From positions 121,068-185,067 of the forward strand of contig NZ_BONZ01000050.1 in assembly GCF_016862975.1 (NCBI RefSeq): a DNA stretch of 64,000 nt. Direction: 5' to 3'. The translations under genes were made by a program, and so were the position numbers. Below the pieces are notes generated by a model. That model had not been told where the DNA came from. It was given only the letters and a program-made list of their open reading frames with translations, and made no database searches. Source of the DNA: Rugosimonospora africana. Its GTDB lineage: Bacteria > Actinomycetota > Actinomycetes > Mycobacteriales > Micromonosporaceae. Within the stretch, counting starts at the first letter, position 1. The number at the start of each line of letters is the position of its first letter. Below, piece after piece: positions 43,143 to 51,904 of this stretch.

Positions 43143-43657
43143 CCGCGGGCGACGCCGACGACGTGACGGGATTGCCGCAGGGAGACGTTCGCCTGCTGCA
43201 CAGTCCGGTCGCGCAGCGCCTGCTGTCGTCGACCGAGTTGGCACGCATCGCGTATGTGGCGTCGGACGGCACACCTCGGGTCTTCCCGATGCTCTTCCAC
43301 TGGACCGGGACCGAGGTGGTGCTCTCCACATTCGGCGGAGCCAAGGTCTCTGCCCTGCGCGCACGGCCGGCGGTCGCGATCACCATCGACGCGGCTTCCA
43401 CACCGCCGGAGGTGCTGCTCATCCGCGGTCGGGCCGAGATCACGGAGGTCGCCGGCATCGTGCCGGAGTATGTCCTGGCCCACTACCGCTACGGCGGTCC
43501 GGAGCAGGGCGCCGCCAACATCGCCGCGGTCGACCACCCGGGCACGAGGATGTTCCGCATCGCGGTCCGCCCGACCTGGGTGGGCGTGCTGGACTTCCAG
43601 ACCCGGCTGCCCGGTGGGACCAGCCCGGAGGAGTTCAACCGGCGGGGACGGTCATGA
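43139..43657 (+). CDS. Pyridoxamine-5'-phosphate-oxidase-like flavoprotein
   Basis: A 172-residue protein of the split-barrel PNPOx-like family. The RIAYVASDGTPRVFPMLF start of the barrel and the LRARPAVAITIDA strand are typical of F420- or FMN-binding members of this group. It starts in an ATGA overlap with the SRPBCC gene and ends in another with the hydrolase. It probably catalyses a deazaflavin- or flavin-dependent reduction of a small molecule. The exact cofactor and substrate cannot be told from sequence. Confidence 0.85.
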   Translation: MTAGDADDVTGLPQGDVRLLHSPVAQRLLSSTELARIAYVASDGTPRVFPMLFHWTGTEVVLSTFGGAKVSALRARPAVAITIDAASTPPEVLLIRGRAEITEVAGIVPEYVLAHYRYGGPEQGAANIAAVDHPGTRMFRIAVRPTWVGVLDFQTRLPGGTSPEEFNRRGRS

Positions 43658-44382
43658 ACAGGCCGCGGTCGAGCGCACCGGCCACGTACGTGCTGATTCA
43701 CGGCGCCGCGGCCGACTCGTGGTGCTGGCACCTCCTTGCCGCCGAGCTGCGCGACCGGGGCCACGACGTGGTGGCCGTCGACCTGCCGTGCTCCGATGAG
43801 TCGGCGGGCCTTGCGGAGTACGCCGACGAAGTGGTCCGGGCCATCGGCGACCGCGACAACCTCGTCGTGGTGCCTCACTCCTTCGGTGGCTTCACCGCCC
43901 CGCTCGTGTGCGACCGGGTGCCGGTCAAGCTTCTGGTCATGCTGCAGGCAATGATTCCGTTGCCCGGCGAAGCGCCGGGCGAGTGGTGGGCCGCGAGCGG
44001 ATACGACCGGGCCAGGCGCGAACAGGACGCACGCGACGGCAGGGCCGAGGAGGATCTGGTCGCCCTGTTCGTGCACGATCTCCCGCCACAGCTCGCGGCC
44101 GAGGCGCTCGGCCGGCAGAAAGCTCAGGCCAGCACCCCCTTCACTCAACCATGGCCGCTACCGGCATGGCCGGACGTGCCGACGACGTTCCTCCTCAGCA
44201 GCGGCGACCGCTTCTTTCCCGCGGACTTCATGCGCCGCCTCGTACGCGAGCGGCTAGGCATCACGCCGGACGAGATGGTCGGAGACCACCTCCCGATGCT
44301 CGGCCACCCGGCAGAGCTGGCGGACCGGCTTGAGGAGTACTGGCGCCAACAGCAACAGCCCGGCGAATCACCGGCCGCCTAA
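43654..44382 (+). CDS. Alpha/beta hydrolase
   Basis: A 242-residue alpha/beta hydrolase. It has an oxyanion-loop motif (VLIHGAAADSWCW) and a nucleophile elbow in VVPHSFGGF (PHSFGG in place of the usual GxSxG). The catalytic His is probably in LGHPAELAD near the C-terminus. No signal peptide is present, so it acts in the cytoplasm. It is the last gene of the ArsR operon, joined to the flavoprotein by a 4-nt overlap, and probably hydrolyses an ester or similar bond in the compound handled by the operon. Confidence 0.9.
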   Translation: MNRPRSSAPATYVLIHGAAADSWCWHLLAAELRDRGHDVVAVDLPCSDESAGLAEYADEVVRAIGDRDNLVVVPHSFGGFTAPLVCDRVPVKLLVMLQAMIPLPGEAPGEWWAASGYDRARREQDARDGRAEEDLVALFVHDLPPQLAAEALGRQKAQASTPFTQPWPLPAWPDVPTTFLLSSGDRFFPADFMRRLVRERLGITPDEMVGDHLPMLGHPAELADRLEEYWRQQQQPGESPAA

Positions 44383-44540
44383 CCCGCATGGGCAGCAGCA
44401 TTACGTAAACCGACAGCAGCTGGCTGCATGGGAGCGGGCATCGCGCCGGACCTAGGGTCGGGAGCGCAGGTTCCGGCACGCGCCACCACTCCGCGGTGGC
44501 CGCCGACGGCGGCTCTCGCCCGTTTGGGACATGGGACGGT

Positions 44541-46469
44541 ATGGACACATCACTCCGGGGAACAACGTTCAGTCGTCGCTCGGTGCTCGCCGCTGCCGGT
44601 GGGCTCGTCACCGGCGCGGCGGTCGGCAGGTCGGCGTTCGCCACACCGGCCGCGGCCGATCCAGCCAGCCGCAAGGGTTATGTGGACGTCCAGGTCGTCA
44701 GCATCACCGACCTGCACGGGTACCTGCAACCGCCGGCTCCCACCGACGGTGGCCTCATCACCGGGGCCGGCGGCGTCACGCTGCAGGTCGGAGGCGTCGG
44801 CTACCTGGCCGCGCAGCTGAAGCGGCTGAGGGAGGGCAGGGTCAACTCCATCTTCTGTTCCGCAGGGGACAACTTCTCCGGCTGGCCGTACTATGTCGAC
44901 TCGCAGAACAACGAACCCACCATCGAGGCACTCAACGCCATGGGGCTGCAGTTCAGTTCGGTGGGAAACCACGAGCTGGACAAGGGACCCGAGTTCCTCA
45001 TCAAGCACATGGAGCACGGTGTGCCGTACCCGGCGGTCGGCATCGACGACAGCTTCATCGACTCGACCGGCGCGCGGTTCCACGGCGCCGACTTCCGGTA
45101 CTACAGCGGCAACGTCCTCTACAAGGACTCGGGGAAGGCGATCGTCCCGCCGTACAACGTGGAATGGGTCACCGCCCCCAACGGCCGCCGCTGGCCGATC
45201 GGATTCATCCACCTGACAGTCTTCGGCGCCGAAGGCGCAGATCCCACGCTGGGATTCAACTGTTCCTTCCAACCGACACTGACCACAATGGACGAGATCG
45301 AGACCGCCAACCGGTACGCCGCGGAACTGAAACGGCGCAACGTCAATGCCCTCGCCATCGTGATGCACGAGGGCGGTTACGCCGGAACGGACTACAACTC
45401 CGGCACGAGTCCGACCGGACCGTGCTTCGACATCGCCCATGCCGTCAGCCCAGACATCGGCGCCATCATCACCGGTCACTGGCATTGCCGCTTCAACATG
45501 ATGGTTCCGGACCCGAACGGTCTGCCGCGCCCAGTGGTCGAGGCGGGCTACTACGGTCAGGTCATCAACGAGATCCAGCTCGCCCTGGACCCGGACACCG
45601 GTGAAATCGTCCGAGAATTGACCCTGTCCACCAACCACGCGGTCACCCATGACCTGCCGGTGGACGAGGAGCTTCAGGACATCGCCGACTACTGGACCGG
45701 GCAGTCCGACAAGCTGTACGCCACCGCGCTGGCCCGGCAGACCGGCGACTTCACCCGCATCCCCAACCCCGACGGGGAGAGCACGCTGGGCAACCTCGTC
45801 GCCGACTTCATGGTCTGGGACACGTTGCAGAGCAAGCAGGGGCACGCCGAACTGGCGTTGTGTCCCGCGCACCCGATCGTCGGCGCCGCCGCGCTGCGCG
45901 GTGACCTGCCGTACGCCAAGGGCACCAACCCGATGGACGAAGACGGCCTGATCCTGTTCGGTGAGGCGTGGACGGCGTACGGCTACGACAGCCCCGTGGT
46001 CTCCGTGAGCATCACCGGCGACACTCTGCACCAGGCGCTGGAACAGCAGTGGCAGACCCAGCCGGACGGCAGCGTCAAGTACGGCCCACTGGCCGTCTCC
46101 GCGGGAGTCTCCTACCGGTACGACACGTCCAAGCCGGTCGGGCAGCGGGTCGCCCCATCGGACGTGACGATCAACGGGAAGCCGTTGGACCTGGGCCGGC
46201 GGTACCGGGTGGCGGCGAACTCGTACACCATCGAGGGCCGGGACGGCTTCCCCGCGCTGATGGCGTTCACCGACCCGGTCCGGCACAGCCTCGACCACGA
46301 GGGCTTCATCCGCTACGTGCGGGAGCGTCGGGTGCTCTCCCCGGCGCCGCTGGGCCGGGCAGGCTCGCTGACTGCGGTCCCGGCGTTCGCGGGTCCGCCG
46401 TACCTGCCCGACCAGTTGCCCAGCGACGCGCTGTCCGGGCCGGCGATCGCCCCCGGCCAACGCTGCTGA
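44541..46469 (+). CDS. Tat-exported 5'-nucleotidase family phosphoesterase
   Basis: A 642-residue protein from the ATG at 44541; a frame start at 44496 exists but lacks support. The N-terminus is a Tat signal (SRRSVLAAAGGLVTGAAVG). The metallophosphoesterase domain (~55-350) has VVSITDLHGYL, AGDNFSG and GNHELD, with further metal-binding residues in IITGHWHC. A 5'-nucleotidase C-terminal domain follows (~400-600). Such enzymes hydrolyse nucleotides or UDP-sugars outside the cell and release phosphate. It stands alone, and a degenerate region follows. Confidence 0.92.
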   Translation: MDTSLRGTTFSRRSVLAAAGGLVTGAAVGRSAFATPAAADPASRKGYVDVQVVSITDLHGYLQPPAPTDGGLITGAGGVTLQVGGVGYLAAQLKRLREGRVNSIFCSAGDNFSGWPYYVDSQNNEPTIEALNAMGLQFSSVGNHELDKGPEFLIKHMEHGVPYPAVGIDDSFIDSTGARFHGADFRYYSGNVLYKDSGKAIVPPYNVEWVTAPNGRRWPIGFIHLTVFGAEGADPTLGFNCSFQPTLTTMDEIETANRYAAELKRRNVNALAIVMHEGGYAGTDYNSGTSPTGPCFDIAHAVSPDIGAIITGHWHCRFNMMVPDPNGLPRPVVEAGYYGQVINEIQLALDPDTGEIVRELTLSTNHAVTHDLPVDEELQDIADYWTGQSDKLYATALARQTGDFTRIPNPDGESTLGNLVADFMVWDTLQSKQGHAELALCPAHPIVGAAALRGDLPYAKGTNPMDEDGLILFGEAWTAYGYDSPVVSVSITGDTLHQALEQQWQTQPDGSVKYGPLAVSAGVSYRYDTSKPVGQRVAPSDVTINGKPLDLGRRYRVAANSYTIEGRDGFPALMAFTDPVRHSLDHEGFIRYVRERRVLSPAPLGRAGSLTAVPAFAGPPYLPDQLPSDALSGPAIAPGQRC

Positions 46470-46531
46470 GCCAAAGGTTCGGAAGCCTGCGCCGGTTGGC
46501 GCATCGCGGCCGGCGACGCGGCGGGTTGGAA

Positions 46532-46690
46532 CGGCGGCAGGTCGAACTTCGGGAACAGCGCCGGCTCCTGGAACGACACGACGCGGGCGACACCGTCCGT
46601 CGTGAGTGTGAGCACCTGGATGGGGTACGCGCGGTAAATGCCGTCGCGACCGCGGAGGTAGGTGGCGAACCCGGGCTGCGTGTTGGCCGC
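46532..46690 (-). pseudogene. Remnant of SigJ-type sigma factor (C-terminal part)
   Basis: In the minus frame the translation NTQPGFATYLRGRDGIYRAY followed by PIQVLTLTTDGVARVVSF matches the SnoaL-like C-terminal end of SigJ-type ECF sigma factors. The N-terminal sigma-2 and sigma-4 regions are missing, and the frame runs on past the normal end into the nucleotidase gene. It is a truncated relic, not a working gene. It abuts the MFS relic head-to-head. Confidence 0.65.
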
Positions 46691-46740
46691 GCGAGGAATC
46701 ATATCGAGCAGCTCGCGCTGCTGAGGTCGGACGGCTCGGC

Positions 46741-47123
46741 GACGCCGTCTTCGGTCGGCCCAGCGCGGTAGAGCTGTGCGCGGGCGCCGCACAGAAGGCC
46801 GTCGTCAGCGCCGTCCGGGCCGACGAGATCGGTCAGGCATCCGGGGTATTCAACTCCCTGCGTCAGATCGGCGGAGCGTTCGGGATCGCGATCGTCGTGG
46901 CGGTGTTCGCGGCCACCGGAAGCTACGCCTCGCCCTTGCGGTTCGCCGACGGCTTCGGCGCCGCCATCGGCGTCGCCGCGGCACTGGCGCTGACGGGGCG
47001 GTCATCGCGGCGGCGGCACCCGGGCGGGCAGCGATGGGGCGCGCGGCACGTCGCGACATCACCGCCGAAAGCAACCCGGGCGCCTCACTGCCGTTTCGCG
47101 ACGTGGTCGAGGAGCGTACGTAG
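46741..47123 (+). pseudogene. Remnant of MFS drug transporter (C-terminal part)
   Basis: The plus-strand translation includes VRADEIGQASGVFNSLRQIG, GGAFGIAIVVAVFAATGSYA and FADGFGAAIGVAAALALTG, as in the last membrane helices of a DHA2-type multidrug transporter. The gene lacks its first ~75 percent. A one-base loss in a G-run near 46996 shifts the frame before the tail (AVIAAAAPGRAAM). It ends within the convergent MarR gene. It is a pseudogene; the transporter is not functional. Confidence 0.7.
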
Positions 47124-47591
47124 TGCCTGATCCAGACTTTGGCGCTGCCCCGGGTCCAGGCACGAGACGAGCCCTGCCACGTTGGTGGCGTGCTCGGCGA
47201 TCACGGCGTCGACGACCTCGTGCCCGGCCTCGGTCAGGGCGACATGGAAACTGCGCCGGTCGTCGGGGTCGAGACTGCGCCGGACGAGGCCCGCGGCTTC
47301 GAGGCGGTCCAGTCGGCTGGTCATGCCGGCCCGGGACATCATCAGGGTCTCCGACAGCGCCGAGGGGATGAGGACGTACGGCGGGCCGGATCGACGCAGC
47401 GCGGTGAGCACATCGAACTCGCCGCTGCGCAGGCCGTGCCGCGCGAACACCGGTTCGACGGCGCCAGCCAGGACGGCGGACAACTGGGCGACCCGTCCGA
47501 GGATCCCGACACCGGACAGGTCCAGGTCGGGGCGCTCACTCCGCCACTGCTCCAGCATCACGTCGACCGCGTCGAAGCCTCCTGCGTCCAT
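47085..47591 (-). CDS. MarR-family transcriptional regulator
   Basis: A 168-residue winged-helix dimeric regulator. The helix-turn-helix is at ~80-110 (LSETLMMSRAGMTSRLDRL) and the wing follows (RRSLDPDDRRSFHVALTEAG). It is divergent from a cupin gene, and the ~70 bp between them contains a GATAGTT-N8-AACTATC palindrome that also covers the likely cupin promoter. It probably represses both directions and responds to a phenolic or oxidant ligand. Its 3' end overlaps the MFS pseudogene. Confidence 0.92.
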   Translation of the reverse strand: MDAGGFDAVDVMLEQWRSERPDLDLSGVGILGRVAQLSAVLAGAVEPVFARHGLRSGEFDVLTALRRSGPPYVLIPSALSETLMMSRAGMTSRLDRLEAAGLVRRSLDPDDRRSFHVALTEAGHEVVDAVIAEHATNVAGLVSCLDPGQRQSLDQALRTLLDHVAKRQ

Positions 47592-47613
47592 GCCCCTAGC
47601 TTATTCGCCAGAG

Positions 47614-47635
47614 GATAGTTAGACTCCGAACTATC
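47614..47635. promoter_or_regulatory. Perfect palindrome, likely MarR operator
   Basis: GATAGTT (47614-47620) and AACTATC (47629-47635) form a perfect 7-bp inverted repeat with an 8-nt spacer, between the divergent MarR and cupin genes. A further CGAACTA copy at 47643-47649 gives a partial second site. Confidence 0.65.
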
Positions 47636-47660
47636 AGACAGCGAACTACTTAGGAGGAAC

Positions 47661-48194
47661 ATGTCACCCCTCAGCGAGGCGACCCTTGTCCGCGCGGCCA
47701 CGGCCGAACAACTCGGTGAGAGCCCGAACGCGACCTGGCTGCTGGCCGACGCCGACCAGACCGACCATGCGATGAACGCCGTCCGCACGACGCTGGGCCG
47801 CGGCGTGAGCGGCCCGCCGCCACACTTCCACACCGAATCCTCCGAACTGTTCTTCATGCTCGACGGGGCGCTGCGGGTCCTCACCGAGAACACCGTTGTC
47901 ACCGTCACCGCGGGCGACTTCCTGCTCGTCCCGCCGCGCATGACGCACGCCTGGGCGACTCCGGCCGACCAGAACGCGGACGTCCTGATCATCAAGGCCC
48001 CGGGCACCAACCGGTTCGAGTACTTCCGGCTCGTGGACCGCATCCGCAGGGGCGAAGCGAACCCCGGCGAGATCCTGGCCTCCCAGGACCGGTTCGACAA
48101 CCACTTCGTCGACAGCGCGGTCTGGCAGGAGTACCAGCGAGCACACGCCGGCGACCCGCTCGTTCGGCTGTCCTTCGACAGCACGGAGGCATGA
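47661..48194 (+). CDS. Cupin-domain protein
   Basis: A 177-residue protein with an AGGAGGA ribosome site and a cupin fold: the metal site PPPHFHTESSELFFML carries two His and a Glu, and the second motif (PPRMTHAWAT) supplies the third His. It is a small cytosolic beta-barrel that probably binds a metal ion and acts as a dioxygenase, isomerase or sensor. The DoxX-like gene starts 2 bp after its stop, so they are co-transcribed. The divergent MarR gene is the likely regulator. Confidence 0.85.
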   Translation: MSPLSEATLVRAATAEQLGESPNATWLLADADQTDHAMNAVRTTLGRGVSGPPPHFHTESSELFFMLDGALRVLTENTVVTVTAGDFLLVPPRMTHAWATPADQNADVLIIKAPGTNRFEYFRLVDRIRRGEANPGEILASQDRFDNHFVDSAVWQEYQRAHAGDPLVRLSFDSTEA

Positions 48195-48195
48195 G

Positions 48196-48552
48196 GTGCA
48201 CCTCTGGTCGGCCGGTCTGTCGATCGTGCTCGCGGCGGCGTCGCTGGCCGGCGGCACCGCCAAGCTGGCCGGTGCGCGAGCGATGCGCGCCGATGCGCGG
48301 CGCTTCGGCTTCCGCTTCGCCACCTACCGGTTCATCGGTGGCCTCGAACTCGCCGCGGCGGCGGGCCTGGTGGCGGGGCTGTTCGTCGGACCGTTGGGAA
48401 TGGCGGCGGCCGGCGGCCTCGTGGCTCTCATGGCAGGGGCGACACTCGTACACGCCCGGGTAAAGGATCCGGCCGTCAAGACCCTGTCCCCGATCGCCGT
48501 CGGCGTCCTCGCCGCTGTGACGGGCACGCTACTGGCACTCGTCAACACCTGA
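48196..48552 (+). CDS. DoxX-like membrane protein
   Basis: A 118-residue protein with four hydrophobic helices (for example GLSIVLAAASLAGGTAKLAG and GVLAAVTGTLLALV), typical of small DoxX-like or DoxD-type inner-membrane proteins. The GTG start at 48196 follows the cupin stop directly. The catalytic or binding role is unknown; family members link to quinone or thiol redox stress, which suits MarR-type control. Confidence 0.85.
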   Translation: MHLWSAGLSIVLAAASLAGGTAKLAGARAMRADARRFGFRFATYRFIGGLELAAAAGLVAGLFVGPLGMAAAGGLVALMAGATLVHARVKDPAVKTLSPIAVGVLAAVTGTLLALVNT

Positions 48553-48809
48553 TCGGTCGGGCACGGTCTCCACAGAGGACGGTCGCCATCCGCGCTGGCG
48601 TCCGAGCCCCTGCTCCGTCAGGGCGAGTGTGACGGCGCTCACTTCGCGATACATTTCCGCGCTTCGCGGAGTCTGCATGGTCGGCGGTCCAACTCGTTCG
48701 TGCGAACGCGTCGAAGCCGCGGGATTTTACGACGGAGATGTCGCGAGTCGTGCCCGATCGGCCGGGCGTCAGGCGGGCTCGGTGGCTTGCGACGGGAGGA
48801 GAGAGCTCA

Positions 48810-49271
48810 ATGCTGAGAACACGCGCGGCTCGTGTGGTGGCCGGTGTGGTGATCGCGACGACGGCGGCGGTCGCGCCCATGATGACCGCTTCCCCCGCCA
48901 ACGCCGCGAGCAAGCACATCGGTGTCCACGGAAACGAGCTCCGGTGTTGGGGAGACGGCGGGGTCCTGTGCCTGTACTACAACCACACCATGACCACCGG
49001 GGCGTTCTGGGGCACGGCGGTCAACGACTCGGATCTGTACAACGACAAGTTCTGGGGCGGGACGGGCACCGGGGCCGGGCAGGTGGTGAAGAACAACGCG
49101 ACCGCCATGTCCTGCTCCTGGTATGCCTCCCAGTGTTTCAGCTACTACAACCACGGCTACGCGGGCAACTACGACTGGGAGTACGGCAACGAAATCGGCC
49201 AGCTGTCGTACACCTGGAACAACGACGCTTCCGTCGAAGTCATCACCTGCGGCGAACTGTCGTCCTGCTGA
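48810..49271 (+). CDS. Secreted protein, I36 inhibitor-like
   Basis: A 153-residue secreted protein with a strong GGGAGGAGAG ribosome site and a signal peptide (VVAGVVIATTAAVAPMMTASPANA). The mature ~120 residues have LCLYYNHTMTTGAFWG and CSWYASQCFSYYNHGYAG segments resembling the small beta-gamma-crystallin-like peptidase inhibitor I36 family of streptomycetes. Several Cys could form disulfides. If right, it would inhibit metallo- or serine proteases outside the cell. The match is by pattern only. Confidence 0.65.
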   Translation: MLRTRAARVVAGVVIATTAAVAPMMTASPANAASKHIGVHGNELRCWGDGGVLCLYYNHTMTTGAFWGTAVNDSDLYNDKFWGGTGTGAGQVVKNNATAMSCSWYASQCFSYYNHGYAGNYDWEYGNEIGQLSYTWNNDASVEVITCGELSSC

Positions 49272-49375
49272 GCCGCACCGGTAGACGGTCGCTCGACACA
49301 GGGGTATGCCGGGTCGTCGAGGCTGTGTCCGGCGGTGCCGGGCGCGGCCTCGACGCGGTGGCGGAGGGATCGAGG

Positions 49376-50347
49376 ATGCGGGCCCATTCGTGGCGTGGAC
49401 GCGTGGTGGTTGTGGTGATTGGCGCCCTGATGTCGGTGGCGCCAGCGGGATGCGTTTCGAGGGTTGACGGGGCGGTGGAGGCCGACCGGGCGGCCGGCAT
49501 GGCCACCACCCGAGGTGGAGCCGGCGGCGACGAGCTCGTCCTTCCGATGAACGCCTACGGCTACACCGTGCCCGAACGCGACGAGCTGGGTCGGGCACGG
49601 CAGGTCCTCACCGACACCTGCATGCGGCGGCTGGGCTACGACACCGACCCCGCCGCCGAAACCGTACGGTTCGACCAGTCGGCCGCCATCGACCTGGCCG
49701 ACCACGGGGTGTACGGCAACAAGCGCCGCTACGTCCTGACCGACCCGGCCGTCGCCGCACGGTACGGCTACCACCTGGTGTCCACCGCCACCCAGGTCGC
49801 CAGCGGCCCACGCGATCCGCGGCGAGCAAGTGCGCCGACGATGCCCGAACGGGAGGCTCTCAGCGGTGTCGACGCGGACGGCAGACCGGTGACCCACAAC
49901 AACAACGGCCAGCCGATACCCGCCGGCGGCTGTGTCGGCGCGGCCGATCACACACTGACCGGCACCGGCCGGGCGGGAGAGGCCGATCCGGTCAGCAAGC
50001 TGGACGCGGACTCCTACCAACACTCGCTGCGGGACCCGAGAGTTCTCGCCGCATTCGACGCCTGGTCACACTGCATGACCGGACGGGGCTACCACCTCCC
50101 CGGCCCACTGCACGCAAGCGACGCGTTCGGCCTGGACACTCACACCGTCACGCCGGCCGAGATCGCCACCGCGCAAGCCGACGTGGCCTGTAAACGGCAA
50201 ACCCGCCTGACCGACATCTGGTTCGAGTCCGAGGTCGCCTACCAGAAAACACAGATCCGCCAGCACGCCAACCAGTTCCACCAGGCCAAGCTCGACCACG
50301 ACTCGGTCATGGCGACGGTCGCCAGAATCCTCGCCAACCACCACTGA
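49376..50347 (+). CDS. Secreted lipoprotein, unknown function
   Basis: A 323-residue protein with GGAGGG before the ATG at 49376. The N-terminus is a lipoprotein signal (VVVVVIGALMSVAPAGC), with the lipidated Cys near residue 26. The rest is hydrophilic, with four Cys and a helical C-terminal third, and contains TCMRRLGYDTDP and HCMTGRGYHLPGP. The family is not recognised by me. It lies 104 bp after the I36-like gene and is probably expressed with it. Confidence 0.75.
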   Translation: MRAHSWRGRVVVVVIGALMSVAPAGCVSRVDGAVEADRAAGMATTRGGAGGDELVLPMNAYGYTVPERDELGRARQVLTDTCMRRLGYDTDPAAETVRFDQSAAIDLADHGVYGNKRRYVLTDPAVAARYGYHLVSTATQVASGPRDPRRASAPTMPEREALSGVDADGRPVTHNNNGQPIPAGGCVGAADHTLTGTGRAGEADPVSKLDADSYQHSLRDPRVLAAFDAWSHCMTGRGYHLPGPLHASDAFGLDTHTVTPAEIATAQADVACKRQTRLTDIWFESEVAYQKTQIRQHANQFHQAKLDHDSVMATVARILANHH

Positions 50348-50446
50348 CGATCGCCAGCCTCCAGCGAGGAGCCCGACCCGGCCGCCGCACCGCGGGCTAC
50401 CCGGCGCGCCGGGCCACGGCCGAAACCGCGGCCGGCGCGGTGTCAC

Positions 50447-51742
50447 TCATTTGACGACCTCACGGATACCCTTCTCGAGACTCTGCAGGGCGGTCCGGGC
50501 CGGGGTCTTGCCGGCCAGCACGGTCTGCGCGAACAAGTTGATGGCACTGCCGCCGTCGACGGCCGCCAGGGCGCTGAACTGCGCCGTCGACTGGGCCGCC
50601 AGCGTCTTCGCGATCGGCGCCCACTCGTTCGTGATCTTCACGCCCATCGTGTTCTTCTGGAATTCCGGTGTCGCGATGATCGTCTTGAGGACAGGCAGCA
50701 GCGGCATGACCTCCTTCGTCCAGTACGCCTTCATGTTCTGGAGGTACCAGATCAGGAACGCCTCGGAGCCCTTCTGCGACGGAGTGTTCGAGTACATCAT
50801 CAGGTTCGGGATGTAGACGACCGTGCCCTTCTTACCGGACGGGCTGGTCAGCGGGCTGGGGACCTGCAGGTCCTCGCTGGTGTCGCCCGTGTCGGTCCGC
50901 AGGCCCGGCGTGTAGATCCCGATCCCGAACTTCTTGTTCTTCCACTGCGCCTGCATGTTCGCGGTTGTGTAGCTGACCGAGCTCGGGTCGACGATGCCGT
51001 CCTTCGCGAGTCCGACGATGAAGTCGACGGCCTCGACGTTCTCGTCCGTGACGCAGTTCGGCTTGCCGTCCGGGTCGAAGAGCCCTCCCCCGTTGTTGAT
51101 GATCATGCTGATGATCGACTGGTTGCCGATGGCGTTGCCGGCGCCCGCTCCGGTCCCGAACCCGTACACCCCGATCTTCTTGAGGCCGAGCCCGGCGGCT
51201 CGCAGCGAGTCCCAGTCCGTCGGTACGCCGACGCCGGCCTGGTCGAGCAGGGACTTGCGGTACCAGAACACGCGCATGTCGATCGACCACGGGATGGCGA
51301 CGTAGCCCTTGGCGGTCTTGAAGCTCTCGACGTAGCCCGGGAGGAAGTCGTCGTACATGCCGTTCTTCTTCAACTCGGCGACGACGTCGTCGGCGTAAGC
51401 GATGGCGCCCTGGTCGGCGAACTGGAATGCCTGGAAGCCGCCGCCCGAACTCACCGCGGGACCGGTCCTGGCCACCACGGCGGAGGCGAACGTCTGGTAG
51501 AAGTTCTCCCACTGGATCTGCTGGAACGACACCTTCGGCAGCCCGCCGCTGGGGGCGTAGTCGGCGACGAGCGACTTCTCCGCGGCCAGGTAGGCGTCGG
51601 CGCCCCAGGGCATGTCCCAGAACTTCAGCTCGCCGCCGCCGTTCCCGCCGCCTGACGACGACCCGCAGGCGGCCACGAGCGGCGCGACGGCGGCCGCGAG
51701 GCCCAGGCCCAGGACGCTGCGGCGGCTGACATCTCGGTTCAC
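50447..51742 (-). CDS. ABC sugar-binding lipoprotein
   Basis: A 431-residue extracellular solute-binding protein of the sugar family. The N-terminus combines a Tat-like twin Arg (SRRSVLGLG) with a lipobox (PLVAAC, Cys26), so it is probably exported folded and lipid-anchored. The ELKFWDMPWGADAYLA start of the mature domain and the two-lobe length fit oligosaccharide-binding proteins. It is the last gene of the ManD-GntR-SBP minus strand set, with its own promoter under a GGT-N3-ACC palindrome. It should deliver its sugar to the permeases at 55220 and 56188. The sugar is unknown but probably a hexuronate or its oligomer. Confidence 0.92.
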   Translation of the reverse strand: MNRDVSRRSVLGLGLAAAVAPLVAACGSSSGGGNGGGELKFWDMPWGADAYLAAEKSLVADYAPSGGLPKVSFQQIQWENFYQTFASAVVARTGPAVSSGGGFQAFQFADQGAIAYADDVVAELKKNGMYDDFLPGYVESFKTAKGYVAIPWSIDMRVFWYRKSLLDQAGVGVPTDWDSLRAAGLGLKKIGVYGFGTGAGAGNAIGNQSIISMIINNGGGLFDPDGKPNCVTDENVEAVDFIVGLAKDGIVDPSSVSYTTANMQAQWKNKKFGIGIYTPGLRTDTGDTSEDLQVPSPLTSPSGKKGTVVYIPNLMMYSNTPSQKGSEAFLIWYLQNMKAYWTKEVMPLLPVLKTIIATPEFQKNTMGVKITNEWAPIAKTLAAQSTAQFSALAAVDGGSAINLFAQTVLAGKTPARTALQSLEKGIREVVK

Positions 51743-51844
51743 CGGTAGTACTCCTCTCGAAGACCTGACGGTGGGCCTCAGTGCCGGCGCGCAGCCGGTC
51801 GAGTGCGGATCAGGCCCGACCCGCGCCGAGCGTATACTGCCCAG

Positions 51845-51859
51845 ACCGGTAAGACCAGT
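51845..51859. promoter_or_regulatory. Probable FadR-type operator at SBP promoter
   Basis: ACCGGTAAGACCAGT holds a GGT-N3-ACC core typical of GntR/FadR dimers. It sits about 100 bp upstream of the solute-binding gene, next to a TATAC element, so bound repressor would block the promoter. The site is very similar to one at 54021-54033. Confidence 0.6.
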
Positions 51860-51904
51860 CTTTGCGAACGTGGACCCGGCTCTCGGCCGGAGCCGGGTCC
51901 GTCG

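Noticed and set aside
44550..46460. 636-codon antisense frame over the 5'-nucleotidase
   Set aside because: The sense strand has clear catalytic motifs and a Tat signal; the antisense product has biased composition and no start site.
50400..50413. 14-bp palindrome between convergent lipoprotein and SBP genes
   Set aside because: A perfect palindrome with no loop cannot form a stable hairpin terminator, and nothing else supports a function.
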